IMG/VR virus record: IMGVR_UViG_3300009128_002067
Span: 1-24,236 of that record
DNA: 24,236 nucleotides
From: a virus
Strand: one strand, 5' to 3'
Of the stretch, positions 1-7,368 are shown piece by piece. Within the stretch, counting starts at the first letter, position 1. Every line of letters starts with the position of its first letter. A program made the position numbers and the translations under genes. The notes beneath the pieces were generated by a model, which was not told where the DNA came from, did not search any database, and was given only the letters and a program-made list of their open reading frames with translations.

Positions 1-1281
1 TCAGCATCGCTCCTCCTCCGCCAGCACGGCCCTAATCTCGTCGTCGCCAGCCGCTCGCAGCATGTCGAGGCAGTCGAGCGCGGCGGCCTTGTCGCCGTCG
101 CTCGGCGGCTGGGCCAGCGTCCCCCAGTAGGCGCGCAGCCTGTCGGGCAACGAGTCAGCCTCGGCCACCTCCGGCGCCCGCACCCGCTGTGCAGGCTCGA
201 TCGTTCGCTCGACCTTCACGCGGTGCGCGCGTTCACTGATCGCGGCGACTTCCGCATCCCAGGGACATGACGCGATGTGCTGCCGCTGCACGGAGAGGCG
301 CGTGCGGACTTCGGCGCCGTCCAGCGAGTTTAGTTCTGCGAGGCCGTCGCGGAACCGGCGCCAGCCGGGCGCCTCGCCATCGGCCGCAGCCCAGCGATAG
401 TCGAGCGTCACGAAGTCGCGGCAGTCGGACTCCATGAAAGCGACCCGAGCCGTCAGCGTGCCGTGGACTCCGGCGATCGTCTCGACATCGGCGCTCGCCG
501 GAGGCCACGTTTCGTCGACCCGCGCCTGCTCGCCGATGTCCACGACGTGCCAGCCCTTGCGGTCCGTCTCGCTGTAGTCGTTCCGCCACAGCGTGCCCGG
601 GTACCAGGCTCGCCCCCAGCCCTGTCGCTTGTGGATGTGCCCGAGCGCCACGTAGTCGGCACCGAGTGCGTCGAGGTCAGCGCGGCCGACTTCGATCTCC
701 TGGCCGGCGAGCACCTCGCCTCCGGCTGTCGTGCTCCCGGCGACATGCACATGAGCGGCCACGATGTGCGGGCTGCCCCAGTGTCTGCGGCTGCTCGCTG
801 TGATCTGACCGCTCCACGCCCGCAGCAGCGCGCGGAGAGCTCCGTCGCCGTCCTTGCGGGCGCCCTCGACGTCAGCAGCCCGGAGCCACGCCTTGCGCGG
901 GTAGGGCAGGCCCCACAGCCGCAGCAGGCCGGCAGGAGTCGGCACGACTCGCGCCTCGGCTTTCGTGATGACCATCACCGGCCACTGCTCACCGATGGCC
1001 TCGAGGCCCAGCAGGTCGCCCGCGTGGTCGTGGTTGCCCATGATGACGATGACCGGCCCCGCCTCCGTCATGCGAGCGATCGCCGGGTGCAGCACCTGGC
1101 GCTCTGCCGGCGTCGACCGGTGCGGCACGGTGTGGCCGTACAGGTCGCCCGAGATGATCCACGCGTCCGGGCACGGCCGCAGCTCGAGGCACCGGCTGAT
1201 CATGTCGTCGAGCGTCGCTGCCTGATCGGCGAGGCGCGGGCCGTCCGTGATGTGCAGGTCGCCCGTGTGGACGAGGCGCAC
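1..1281 (-). CDS. SbcD/Mre11-like metallophosphoesterase (DNA repair/recombination nuclease)
   Basis: The 426-residue product carries the calcineurin-like phosphoesterase motifs in order: GDLH with D8 and H10, SGDLYGH with D46, GNHD at 82-85, a His pair near 177-179, and GHIH at 214-217. A YPGTLWRNDYSE segment with a following KGW matches the usual SbcD ending of the nuclease core. These residues would bind the two metal ions that cleave DNA ends. About 180 residues follow the core. The GTG start at 1281 has a GGAGGG site inside the end of the upstream gene, and the stop is the first codon of the window. A partner ATPase (SbcC/Rad50) would be expected further left and cannot be seen. It is the last visible gene of the minus-strand left operon, behind a candidate annealing protein, which fits phage recombination or replication-end processing. 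The fold is clear; the exact role is inferred. Confidence 0.87.
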   Translation of the reverse strand: MRLVHTGDLHITDGPRLADQAATLDDMISRCLELRPCPDAWIISGDLYGHTVPHRSTPAERQVLHPAIARMTEAGPVIVIMGNHDHAGDLLGLEAIGEQWPVMVITKAEARVVPTPAGLLRLWGLPYPRKAWLRAADVEGARKDGDGALRALLRAWSGQITASSRRHWGSPHIVAAHVHVAGSTTAGGEVLAGQEIEVGRADLDALGADYVALGHIHKRQGWGRAWYPGTLWRNDYSETDRKGWHVVDIGEQARVDETWPPASADVETIAGVHGTLTARVAFMESDCRDFVTLDYRWAAADGEAPGWRRFRDGLAELNSLDGAEVRTRLSVQRQHIASCPWDAEVAAISERAHRVKVERTIEPAQRVRAPEVAEADSLPDRLRAYWGTLAQPPSDGDKAAALDCLDMLRAAGDDEIRAVLAEEERC

Positions 1282-1285
1282 GAGG

Positions 1286-2242
1286 TCAGCCCTCCAGCTC
1301 GCGCTCGTACTGAGCCATCTCCTCGGGAGTGAGCGCGCGCTGCTGGCCCCAGCCGCCGTCGTCCGGGCGCTGCTGCCGTCGCTGCTCCTGGCGGGGCGCC
1401 GGGCGCCTCTGCGGCCCCTGGACCGGCGGCGCGTCGACCACGTTGTCCGGGTGGGCCAGCAGGCCCGCGGGCGCGGGCTCGCGCTGGGGGGAGCCGTACA
1501 ACTGGCTCACGACGCCGAGTTCCTTCGCAGCCACCAGCCTCGCGATCTCGGGGTCCTCCATGTTCGGCTGCCAGGTCAGGCGGGGGAACACGAACGGCGC
1601 CCGCGCCTCGGCCGGCGGGTACGAGCCCTTGATTCCCAGCATCGCCCGCACCGCGCGGTTGTGCGCCTTGCTCTCGCAGAGGGCGGCGCCGTGCTGGCGC
1701 ATGCCGAGCAGCTGCTGCGCGGACTTCGGGACGACGCGCTTCTCGCCCTTCTTGTCGCCCCACTCCGTCTTGAGCGTCTCGGGGGCGCCGTCCCGCAGGT
1801 CGAGGCTCTTGCTCCGCGTGATGGTCCGGTCGATGCCGTCCATGCCCTTCATGGACACCGTGACCTCCCACTCCCAGACGAGCGGCTCGGAGCGGTCGTC
1901 CACGCGCTTGCTGCTGACGGTGCTGATGCCGGCGGCTGCGGCCAGCTGGTCCAGGCTCGCCCGGTGCAGCGCGAGGTTGCCGCCGTCGACCTTGTACCAG
2001 TAGCCGTTGCTCCTGGCCTTGTCCTGCTGGCCGTCGAAGTGGGCCGGCAGGCGGACGACGCGCAGCGCGAGGGCGTGGTCGGGCGGGATGTGGTCGATGA
2101 CGGTCAGCGGAGCCAGCACGTTGCAGCCTCGAGCCTCGGCGAAGCCGAGCGCGTCGGTGACGTGCGCCGCGTTGGTCTGGGGACCGTTGGGAAGGCCGAT
2201 CGAGGCGGGCTCGATCGTGACGAGTTCTCGGGATTCGGACAT
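1286..2242 (-). CDS. Putative single-strand annealing/recombination protein (RecT/Erf/Rad52-like pattern)
   Basis: 318 residues. I do not recognise the family with certainty. The central part (about 85-215) has features common in phage annealing proteins: a Gly-Asn-Leu-Ala-Leu strand followed by LDQLAAAAGI, a basic SKRVDD turn, a stretch of beta strands with VSMKGMDG, then ESKAHNRAVRAMLGIKGSY, the Ala/Arg-rich helix and Gly-Ile-Lys turn that precede a conserved PFVF segment. The last ~70 residues are Pro/Gln/Arg-rich and probably disordered (RRPAPRQEQRRQQR), ending in an acidic tip, as in proteins with protein-binding tails. The ATG follows an ACAGGAGCGACC ribosome site. It lies 4 bases upstream of the SbcD-like gene, and a nuclease next to an annealing protein is a classic recombination pair. 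That pairing is the main functional argument. Confidence 0.5.
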   Translation of the reverse strand: MSESRELVTIEPASIGLPNGPQTNAAHVTDALGFAEARGCNVLAPLTVIDHIPPDHALALRVVRLPAHFDGQQDKARSNGYWYKVDGGNLALHRASLDQLAAAAGISTVSSKRVDDRSEPLVWEWEVTVSMKGMDGIDRTITRSKSLDLRDGAPETLKTEWGDKKGEKRVVPKSAQQLLGMRQHGAALCESKAHNRAVRAMLGIKGSYPPAEARAPFVFPRLTWQPNMEDPEIARLVAAKELGVVSQLYGSPQREPAPAGLLAHPDNVVDAPPVQGPQRRPAPRQEQRRQQRPDDGGWGQQRALTPEEMAQYERELEG

Positions 2243-2271
2243 GGTCGCTCCTGTGCGGTCTGTGCGTTGTC

Positions 2272-2277
2272 AGTATA
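2272..2277 (-). promoter_or_regulatory. Extended -10 promoter for the recombination gene pair
   Basis: On the minus strand the sequence TGGTATACT contains a near-consensus -10 hexamer with an upstream TG, 30 bases before the ATG at 2242. No good -35 was found at 16-18 bases, which is tolerated for extended -10 promoters. It sits in the 92-base gap between two minus genes and would start the annealing-protein/SbcD transcript separately from the regulator genes upstream. Confidence 0.55.
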
Positions 2278-2334
2278 CCAGCGGTTCGCGCCGGGGTGGC
2301 TAGCTGCTGCGCAACTCCACGCTTCTCTCCTGTG

Positions 2335-2739
2335 CTAGTTCCGGAGCGCCTTGCGCCCGGCGGTGGTGATGTTGAGGGTGCCCCGGTCGACGTCACAGAC
2401 GAGCAGCCCCTGACTCGACAGCCTCGCTGCACGCCCGGCCACGTCGCTGAACACGGCGGAGGCCGTCTCGATCGGCGCTGCACGCTCGGCTCCAAGCCAC
2501 TTGAGGAACTCGCGGTCGCCAGCGCCCAGCACGGGAGCCATCACCGCGTGCAGCGGCTTGCCCAGCGCGCCGAGCACGGCGTCAACGTCCGTCGTGGTGA
2601 GCGGGCGCGTCCCGTGCTGCAACTTGCGGAGCAGCGTCGTGTGGCTCAGCCCCATCTCGGTCGACAGGGTGGTGCAGGACTTGCCCTCTTCGGTCATGAG
2701 GGCGAGCAGGCGAGCGCGGATCGTCTCGTCGAAGTTCAC
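2335..2739 (-). CDS. Two-domain DNA-binding regulator (XRE-type HTH plus winged helix-like C-terminus)
   Basis: 134 residues from a GTG that overlaps the stop of the upstream gene (GTGA). Residues about 20-45 form a helix-turn-helix (CTTLSTEMGLSHTTLLRKLQ) of the lambda-repressor/XRE kind. Residues 77-134 (FLKWLGAERAAPIETASAVF, then LSSQGLLVCDVDRGTLNIT and TAGRKALRN) resemble a winged helix with its hairpin. Such proteins bind operator DNA as dimers. It is translationally coupled to the 405-residue gene, so the two are made together from the promoter at 3977-4006. It could be an early-gene repressor or a transcription modulator; no target site could be assigned. The HTH is well supported, the winged helix less so. 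Confidence 0.7.
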   Translation of the reverse strand: MNFDETIRARLLALMTEEGKSCTTLSTEMGLSHTTLLRKLQHGTRPLTTTDVDAVLGALGKPLHAVMAPVLGAGDREFLKWLGAERAAPIETASAVFSDVAGRAARLSSQGLLVCDVDRGTLNITTAGRKALRN

Positions 2740-3953
2740 TGATCGTCTCCGGTGCGGGTGGTGATGCGGATGTCGACGTGCAAGCCGAGGGCGGCCAGCG
2801 CGGGGAGGCCTTCGGCGAGGGAGGACAGGACGCCCTGCGCGCTGAGCACGGTGGCTTCGCGGATGGTCAGGGGCGCAGGCTCCGGGCCGACTTCCTCCTC
2901 GACCCCTCCGGTCGGCCGGAGGGGTGTGATGGAGCGGACGGCTTCGGCCGCATTCGGGTAGTGGTCGGCTGGCGTCCGAACGACGCCGTCCTCGACCGTG
3001 AAGGAGCGGCCCAGGCTGCGTTCGGCCGCCACAGCCCACAGCCCTGAGCGGCGCGTGCCAATGGCGTTCAGAACTTCCTGTCGCAGGTTCGGCTCGCGGA
3101 ACCGCTCAAGATGCTCCGCCTCGGCGAGACAGTCGTCGTCCATCTCTGCGACGATCTCCAGCGCCCGCGCCAGCGACACGCGCGGCACCTGCTCCGGGGG
3201 CGTCAGGTCCGTCAGGGCGACCTCGGGCGCGGCCGGGCCCTCGGCGATGTCCTCGTGCTCGTCGCTCGCCGCTTCCCACAGAGCCAGCGCTTCCGAGTCC
3301 AGCCGCCGAACGCGCGAGATCAGCGCCTTCACCGCGTGGTCCGTCTCCTTGCCCGTCCGGTGCCGCCGGTAGTCGACAGCCTGGAGCAGCAGCCTCACGT
3401 CGACCGTCTCGGTCAGCCAGTTCCGGCAGGACCGCACCGTGTCCGTCAGGACGTGCAGCCAGGCCGCGCGCTTGTCGCCGCAGCCGTCAGACCACTTCCG
3501 GGCCGCCGCGATGTCGGACGCCTCGCAGTCCTTCCGCGGGTCCTTCTCGGTCGCGGGCTCGGGGGCAGCCGCAGCATCCTCGACGGACCGCCCGGAGCCC
3601 GGGCACCACAGCACGCCCTCGCCGCCGCCGTGCATGTCGAGCACGACCTTACCCGGGACGTGGGTGGACGCGACGAGCGCGACCTGCGACGAGCAGACGG
3701 GACAGGTGACCGTCTCGGGTGGTGCCTGCTCATGCTCGCTGGGCTGCTCGCCTTCGGGACGCTCCTCGCCCCCCTCGGCGTCCTCCGAGATGAGCACGTA
3801 CGAGTCCGGTACGTCGACCTCGCGCCCGGTCGTCACCCGGCGGATCTTCACCATGTTCGGGGACTCGCCCGGACCAACTACCTCGACGTCCTGCCCGCGC
3901 GCCGTCTTGTACTGAGCGCCCACCTGGGCCGCGCCCGCTTCGATCTGCCGCAT
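2736..3953 (-). CDS. Hypothetical phage protein with N-terminal SH3-like part and CxxC...H...C zinc-ribbon-like segment
   Basis: 405 residues, family not recognised. Residues about 15-57 look like a small beta barrel (DVEVVGPGESPNMVKIRRV, then GREVDVPDSYVLI). An acidic Glu/Pro linker (58-80) leads to C84-x2-C87, H108 and C117 in the context CPVC ... DMHGGG ... WCPGSG, a pattern often seen in small phage proteins and likely to bind zinc. The central and C-terminal parts are helical and charged, with an acidic spacer near 230-245. The ATG has a strong AGGAGG site 6 bases upstream and a promoter just before it. It is first in a two-gene unit with the HTH regulator, so a role in early regulation or nucleic-acid binding is possible but unproven. 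Confidence 0.7.
   Translation of the reverse strand: MRQIEAGAAQVGAQYKTARGQDVEVVGPGESPNMVKIRRVTTGREVDVPDSYVLISEDAEGGEERPEGEQPSEHEQAPPETVTCPVCSSQVALVASTHVPGKVVLDMHGGGEGVLWCPGSGRSVEDAAAAPEPATEKDPRKDCEASDIAAARKWSDGCGDKRAAWLHVLTDTVRSCRNWLTETVDVRLLLQAVDYRRHRTGKETDHAVKALISRVRRLDSEALALWEAASDEHEDIAEGPAAPEVALTDLTPPEQVPRVSLARALEIVAEMDDDCLAEAEHLERFREPNLRQEVLNAIGTRRSGLWAVAAERSLGRSFTVEDGVVRTPADHYPNAAEAVRSITPLRPTGGVEEEVGPEPAPLTIREATVLSAQGVLSSLAEGLPALAALGLHVDIRITTRTGDDQ
3012..3032 (+). repeat. 21-base exact direct repeat, copy 1
   Basis: Begins CAGGCTGCG and ends GCCGCCAC; identical to 19275-19295. It falls within the minus gene 2736-3953. Confidence 0.55.
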
Positions 3954-3976
3954 GTCGCCTCCTGTGCTGTGCGGAC

Positions 3977-4006
3977 AGCATAGCCGGGCCGGCGAAAGCG
4001 AGTCAA
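3977..4006 (-). promoter_or_regulatory. Sigma-70-like promoter of the left minus operon
   Basis: On the minus strand TTGACT (4001-4006) is followed after exactly 18 bases by TATGCT (3977-3982), 23 bases before the ATG at 3953. The same TATGCT hexamer recurs in two other minus-strand promoters here (4993 and 13167). Confidence 0.75.
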
Positions 4007-4034
4007 CAAAAGGCGCCGCACCGTCACTTTCCCG

Positions 4035-4259
4035 TTGACATGCTTATCGGGCGACTGGCGCGGGCCTGCCGCCGCGCGCGTCATCGGGCATGCGTCGTTC
4101 CCTGTGCCGTCGGTGCGGGTCGTGCAGTTGGGTCCGAACTGGGACGGCCGGCGGTCGAGTGCGATGGCCGCATGGAGCGACACGGTGATGGACGTCTCCG
4201 CAGGCGACTCGAGCAGCATATACGGCCCTGACGACTTCGAGCCGGAGCGGCAGTCGTGA
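4035..4259 (+). CDS. Small hypothetical protein, start uncertain
   Basis: An open frame of up to 74 residues (TTG at 4035), or 51 residues from GTG at 4104. Its product matches nothing I recognise; the end is acidic (YGPDDFEPERQS). Support for its being real is that its stop overlaps the GTG of the next gene (GTGA), the same coupling used elsewhere in the window, and that its third codon positions are GC-rich after about 4050. Against it: no ribosome site precedes any candidate start, and the first codons (ACA, TTA) are atypical. The TTGACA at 4035-4040 may instead be a promoter -35 element, although no fitting -10 was seen. Confidence 0.35.
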   Translation: MTCLSGDWRGPAAARVIGHASFPVPSVRVVQLGPNWDGRRSSAMAAWSDTVMDVSAGDSSSIYGPDDFEPERQS

Positions 4260-4429
4260 CCGACGTCCCCGCCACCCCCATGCGGCGCCCAGGACGGCCG
4301 CCCGTCGCCGACAAGCGCGTACAGCGTCCGTTCAAGGCGAACGCGGCGGAGTGGACGAAGGTCCAGGCTGACGCGCGGGCGGCTGGGCTGCCGGTCAGCG
4401 TCTACATCCGCCGCTGTCTCGGGCTCTGA
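4256..4429 (+). CDS. Small basic ribbon-helix-helix/MobC-like protein
   Basis: 57 residues from a GTG overlapping the previous stop. The basic N-terminus RRPGRPPVADKRVQ is followed by a strand-helix-helix pattern: FKANAAEWTKVQADARAAG, then LPVSVYIRRCL. This resembles the ribbon-helix-helix domain of small phage and plasmid DNA-binding proteins (MobC/Arc type). The same arrangement forms the C-terminal half of the protein at 13753-14031. The stop abuts, inside TGATCA, the stop of the convergent membrane-protein gene. Likely a small DNA-binding regulator; target unknown. Confidence 0.65.
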   Translation: MTDVPATPMRRPGRPPVADKRVQRPFKANAAEWTKVQADARAAGLPVSVYIRRCLGL

Positions 4430-4969
4430 TCAGTCAGGCTTCGGCAGCGCGTCGATCAGTCGAAGCCATAGCCCCAACTGCGTGATCCCGCCGAACAGCC
4501 CATATACCAAGGCAGCCCACCAGACGACGCCCGTCCCGAGCGCCGCCCCCACCGAGCCGGCCAGCGCCAGCGAGCACGCCACGACGATCCGCGCCTTCCG
4601 CGGCATGTAGTCGAGCAGCCGGAAGTGGCGAAGCACCGCGCCGAGCAGCGTCACGACGGCCAGCACGATCGCGGAAGCTCCCGCCGCCGCGCCGGAGAAC
4701 AGGACGCCGAGCGCCTCCTGGATCTCCTCGTCGCTCGGGTCTGGCAGCGGTGGCACGCTGCTGTCGTCGTCGTCCACGATGGTCGGGTCGAGGACAGCGG
4801 TCGGGCCGCCCTCGACGTACAGATCGACGGGGTCGCCGGACGGGCCGGGGTACAGCGCCTCGGCGGCGCTGTCATCGTCGTCACCAGCGGAGTCAGCTGT
4901 CGCCCACGGCGGGAACATCGCGAACAGGGCCAGGACGAGGACGAGCAGAGGGAGGTGGCGGGACTTCAT
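4430..4969 (-). CDS. Signal-peptide, multi-TM membrane protein; holin candidate
   Basis: 179 residues. Residues 1-25 form a signal peptide or first membrane segment (SRHLPLLVLVLALFAMFPPW) with a possible cleavage after ATA. Residues 27-82 are an acidic, Pro-rich extracytoplasmic linker that holds DDDDS twice (30-34 and 67-71). Three hydrophobic segments follow at about 90-113, 127-146 and 147-166, ending in a short charged tail. The size and late-gene neighbourhood fit a holin or another lysis or membrane-remodelling protein, but a signal peptide plus acidic linker is not typical of holins, and no endolysin gene is visible nearby. The ATG has an AAGGAGCGTCC ribosome site and its own promoter, divergent from the terminase unit. 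Membrane topology is well supported; function is a guess. Confidence 0.7.
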   Translation of the reverse strand: MKSRHLPLLVLVLALFAMFPPWATADSAGDDDDSAAEALYPGPSGDPVDLYVEGGPTAVLDPTIVDDDDSSVPPLPDPSDEEIQEALGVLFSGAAAGASAIVLAVVTLLGAVLRHFRLLDYMPRKARIVVACSLALAGSVGAALGTGVVWWAALVYGLFGGITQLGLWLRLIDALPKPD

Positions 4970-4992
4970 GGACGCTCCTTCGTGTTGCGGCG

Positions 4993-5022
4993 AGCATAGC
5001 CGAGTCGGCGCGTCACGCGGAA
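4993..5022 (-). promoter_or_regulatory. Promoter for the membrane-protein gene
   Basis: On the minus strand TTCCGC (5017-5022), 18 bases, then TATGCT (4993-4998), 23 bases before the ATG at 4969. The -35 is weak but the -10 and the spacing match the promoter at 3977-4006. It is back-to-back with the plus promoter at 5027. Confidence 0.5.
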
Positions 5023-5026
5023 TGAC

Positions 5027-5056
5027 TTGACGCGAGCACCGCTCAGGGCGGACGAT
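5027..5056 (+). promoter_or_regulatory. Leaderless-type promoter of the terminase unit
   Basis: TTGACG (5027-5032), 18 bases, GACGAT (5051-5056), 6 bases, ATG (5063). No Shine-Dalgarno site precedes the ATG. The same geometry recurs at 9061-9090 and 14836-14865, so transcription probably starts at or next to the start codon. Confidence 0.5.
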
Positions 5057-5062
5057 CAGTGC

Positions 5063-5260
5063 ATGAGCGCCCACGCTGACCGACGCCCGCAGGACGGGGC
5101 CATCTACCTCGACGCGCTGCACGAGAAGGCGTACACCGCGCAGGGCGGACGGTGGAGCAGAGCGGCGCACCTCGATAGCCTCGCCGCCATCTGGCCGGCG
5201 TTCGTCCCGCCGCCGAAGCGGGAGGAGATTGCTGAGGCTGTGCGGGCGGAGCGGGGCTGA
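5063..5260 (+). CDS. Small hypothetical protein preceding the terminase
   Basis: 65 residues, family not recognised. It is hydrophilic with a Trp/Pro-containing middle (HLDSLAAIWPAFVPPP) and a charged C-terminal helix (KREEIAEAVRAERG). The ATG at 5063 is chosen over an in-frame TTG at 5027 because that TTG reads as a -35 element and has no ribosome site. Its stop overlaps the ATG of the small terminase gene (TGATG), so the two are coupled. First gene of the packaging unit; it may assist packaging or regulate it, but nothing in the sequence decides this. Confidence 0.6.
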   Translation: MSAHADRRPQDGAIYLDALHEKAYTAQGGRWSRAAHLDSLAAIWPAFVPPPKREEIAEAVRAERG

Positions 5261-5700
5261 TGGCCTACAGCAAGAAGGAGAAGGCCAGAGCGATCGCCAT
5301 GCTCGCTGACGGCAAGTCATACCGGAACGTCAAGAACGCTACAGGGATCGGCATTTCGACCCTCGCAAGGTGGAAGAAACGCGAACCGTTCCGGAACGCA
5401 GTAGAACAGGCTCGACGGGAACTCGGCGACCTCGCGGCGGAGATCATCGACCGGTCGGGGCGGAAGCTGCTCGAGAAGCTCGACGACCCCGACTATGACT
5501 GGACGGTGCCGGAGCTCAACCGCGTGTTCGGCACCGCGGGGGACAAGGCTGTGCAGTTGAAGCGGATCGAGGAGCCGCAGAAGGTGGAGCACACGGTCGG
5601 CGTCATCTCGCCGGAAGACCTGGCAGAGCGGCGCGAGCAGTTGAGGCAGAGGCTGCTCGATGAAGGGCCGATCATGCAGCCGCCGACCACGCTGCAGTAG
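5260..5700 (+). CDS. Terminase small subunit (HTH DNA-binding)
   Basis: 146 residues. Residues 4-41 form a helix-turn-helix of the kind found in small terminases: KKEKARAIAMLADGKSYRNV, then GIGISTLARWKKR. The rest is helical and charged (RELGDLAAEIIDRSGRKLLE and LAERREQLRQRLL), fitting oligomerisation and contact with the large subunit. Small terminases recognise the packaging site on phage DNA and hand it to the large subunit. The ATG overlaps the upstream stop (TGATG), and the large terminase begins 3 bases after this stop. Identification rests on the HTH, the size and position directly before the large terminase. Confidence 0.8.
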   Translation: MAYSKKEKARAIAMLADGKSYRNVKNATGIGISTLARWKKREPFRNAVEQARRELGDLAAEIIDRSGRKLLEKLDDPDYDWTVPELNRVFGTAGDKAVQLKRIEEPQKVEHTVGVISPEDLAERREQLRQRLLDEGPIMQPPTTLQ

Positions 5701-5703
5701 GCC

Positions 5704-7266
5704 GTGCGCTCGCTCGCCGAGGAGATCGAGGAGTTCGAGCAACTCCAGCGCGCCAACCCGCTCGCCGCCTTCATGGCGAACCCTCCGTGCGTCGGAGGCT
5801 GGGGGGCGGCTTCCTGGCAGCGGGAGTTCTTCTACGACCAGCATCCGCAGATCAGCCTGTTGGGCGGCAACAAAATCGGTAAGAGCACGGCCCTCGCCGG
5901 GATCGTCTGGGCCTTCATGCTCGACATGCTGCCCGGCTGGCCGCTCCCGAAGGGGCGGCAGGGCGTCGTCGTCTACATGGCGGCCGACCTGGAGAACGCC
6001 TACGCCGACGATGTCTGCCGGAGCCTGCACGACTTCCACACGCCCGCCATCGTCGCGTCGAACTGCACGTATTCCGAGGAGCGGGGCTACTACACGGGCG
6101 GTCGGCGGATGCTCGTCACGAACCGGGCTCGCGTCGCGTTCCGGTCTGGGCTCCAGGACCCGCAGGCCGTCGCCGGGCTGTGGGGTGACCTGATCATCGT
6201 CAACGAGCTCCCGACGGCGCGACACTGGGGCGAGCTCATGCGGTCCTCGACGCGGACCGAGGAGGCTGCGCGGATTCGCGTCGGCTTCACGGCGCTCCCG
6301 CCGGAGACGGTGCGGCACAACGACGACCTGTCCTGGTACTGGGACGAGATCGACAACCCGCGCAAGGGGTGGAAGGAGTACGTCATCCCGCTCAGTGCGG
6401 AGACGACGCCGCACCGCAGCGACCAGAGCCGGGCCACGCAGATTCAGCGCACGAAGCCGTGGGAGGTGGCCCAGCGCATCCACGCCGCCCGCTACGGCCC
6501 GGCCCCCGGGCGCCGCCTCTCCAACTTCGACGACGAGCGCTGCATCTTCACGGGCGAGACGCTCGCGGACCTGCCAGGCCTGCGCCACGACGACCAGGTG
6601 ATGATCGGGCTGGGCTTCGACCACGGCGAGTTGACGGGCCGGCAGACCTGCATTCTCGGCGCGTGGGTCGAGCGGCCGGACGGGCCGCGGGCGTGGGCGA
6701 TCGACTGCTACGTGTCATCGGGGCGAACGACGACCGCTCAGGACGCCTCCGAGATCGCGAGCATGATCAGTCGGCACGGCCTGAGCCTGCTCAACGTCGA
6801 CCGGGCGATCGGCGACGTGAACTCAGCTGGCAAGAGCAGCCCCTTCGAGAAGGTCAACCACGAGTTTACGGCCGAGTTCAAGGCGCTGGCAGGTACGCGC
6901 TCGGCGCCGTTCACGCTCAAGAACGCCGACAAGCGCCCCGGCTCTGTGAAGTACGGGCTGCACGTCCTGAATGAGTCGTTCGGGCGTGAAGTCGACGGCT
7001 CGCCGGCCTTCATGGTGCACGAGCGGTGCACGCCGCTGCTCGCGTCCTTCCGCCGGTACAGCGAGAAGGCGCCGAAGAAGGAGCGGGACAAGCACGGCCA
7101 CCTGCTGGATACCAGCCGCTACCTGTTCGTCCCCATCCTCGAGACTGCGTGGCCGACCCCCGACCTGCGGTCGGCGAACGAGGCTCTCGCCGAGGAGGCG
7201 CGGGCGCCGTGGCTCGGGCAGGCGCCCGCCGACTGGTCTGTCAGTTCGTGGGACGGGAACGCTTGA
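5704..7266 (+). CDS. terL: Terminase large subunit (ATPase and nuclease)
   Basis: 520 residues, normal length for the family. The ATPase half has a Walker A at 54-62 (GGNKIGKST) and a Walker B-like strand LIIVNE at 164-169, where the usual Asp before the catalytic Glu is Asn. The nuclease half shows an RNase H-like set: D306 in GLGFDHGE, D366 in LLNVDRAIGD and D469 in HLLDTSRY. The enzyme pumps DNA into the prohead through the portal and cuts it. The start is GTG at 5704, 3 bases after the small-subunit stop; a ribosome site is weak, so coupling is likely. One copy of GCGTGAAGTC lies at 6984-6993. The final codons overlap a possible promoter for the next genes. Confidence 0.93.
   Translation: MRSLAEEIEEFEQLQRANPLAAFMANPPCVGGWGAASWQREFFYDQHPQISLLGGNKIGKSTALAGIVWAFMLDMLPGWPLPKGRQGVVVYMAADLENAYADDVCRSLHDFHTPAIVASNCTYSEERGYYTGGRRMLVTNRARVAFRSGLQDPQAVAGLWGDLIIVNELPTARHWGELMRSSTRTEEAARIRVGFTALPPETVRHNDDLSWYWDEIDNPRKGWKEYVIPLSAETTPHRSDQSRATQIQRTKPWEVAQRIHAARYGPAPGRRLSNFDDERCIFTGETLADLPGLRHDDQVMIGLGFDHGELTGRQTCILGAWVERPDGPRAWAIDCYVSSGRTTTAQDASEIASMISRHGLSLLNVDRAIGDVNSAGKSSPFEKVNHEFTAEFKALAGTRSAPFTLKNADKRPGSVKYGLHVLNESFGREVDGSPAFMVHERCTPLLASFRRYSEKAPKKERDKHGHLLDTSRYLFVPILETAWPTPDLRSANEALAEEARAPWLGQAPADWSVSSWDGNA
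6984..6993 (+). repeat. GCGTGAAGTC site 1
   Basis: One of seven exact copies of this 10-mer, here inside the large terminase gene and reading Arg-Glu-Val with the codons CGT GAA GTC. Confidence 0.5.
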
Positions 7267-7290
7267 TGTGCCGACCCGGCGTGGTAGGCT
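7263..7290 (+). promoter_or_regulatory. Possible promoter for the post-terminase small genes
   Basis: TTGATG (7263-7268), 16 bases, TAGGCT (7285-7290). It overlaps the stop codon of the large terminase. An orphan ribosome-site sequence, AGAAGGAGCGCCC, begins at about 7297, where the transcript would start, but no start codon follows it at a usual distance. Confidence 0.4.
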
Positions 7291-7368
7291 GACGCCAGAA
7301 GGAGCGCCCACCCTTCGACAGAGCGATGTCCGATCTGCGGCCGGTGGACGCCTGCACAGGAGCGACCC

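Noticed and set aside
4035-4064. TTGACA at 4035 as a plus promoter
   Set aside because: No acceptable -10 at 16-18 bases and no start codon at the 6-base distance seen in the other SD-less promoters.
4040-4231. Arg-rich plus frame from ATG 4040
   Set aside because: Composition is that of an out-of-frame shadow and it lacks a ribosome site and coupling; the other frame is coupled to the next gene.
5317-6624. Minus-strand open frame opposite the terminase genes
   Set aside because: Arg/Val/Leu/Pro-rich shadow with no motif; both terminase subunits are clear on the plus strand.
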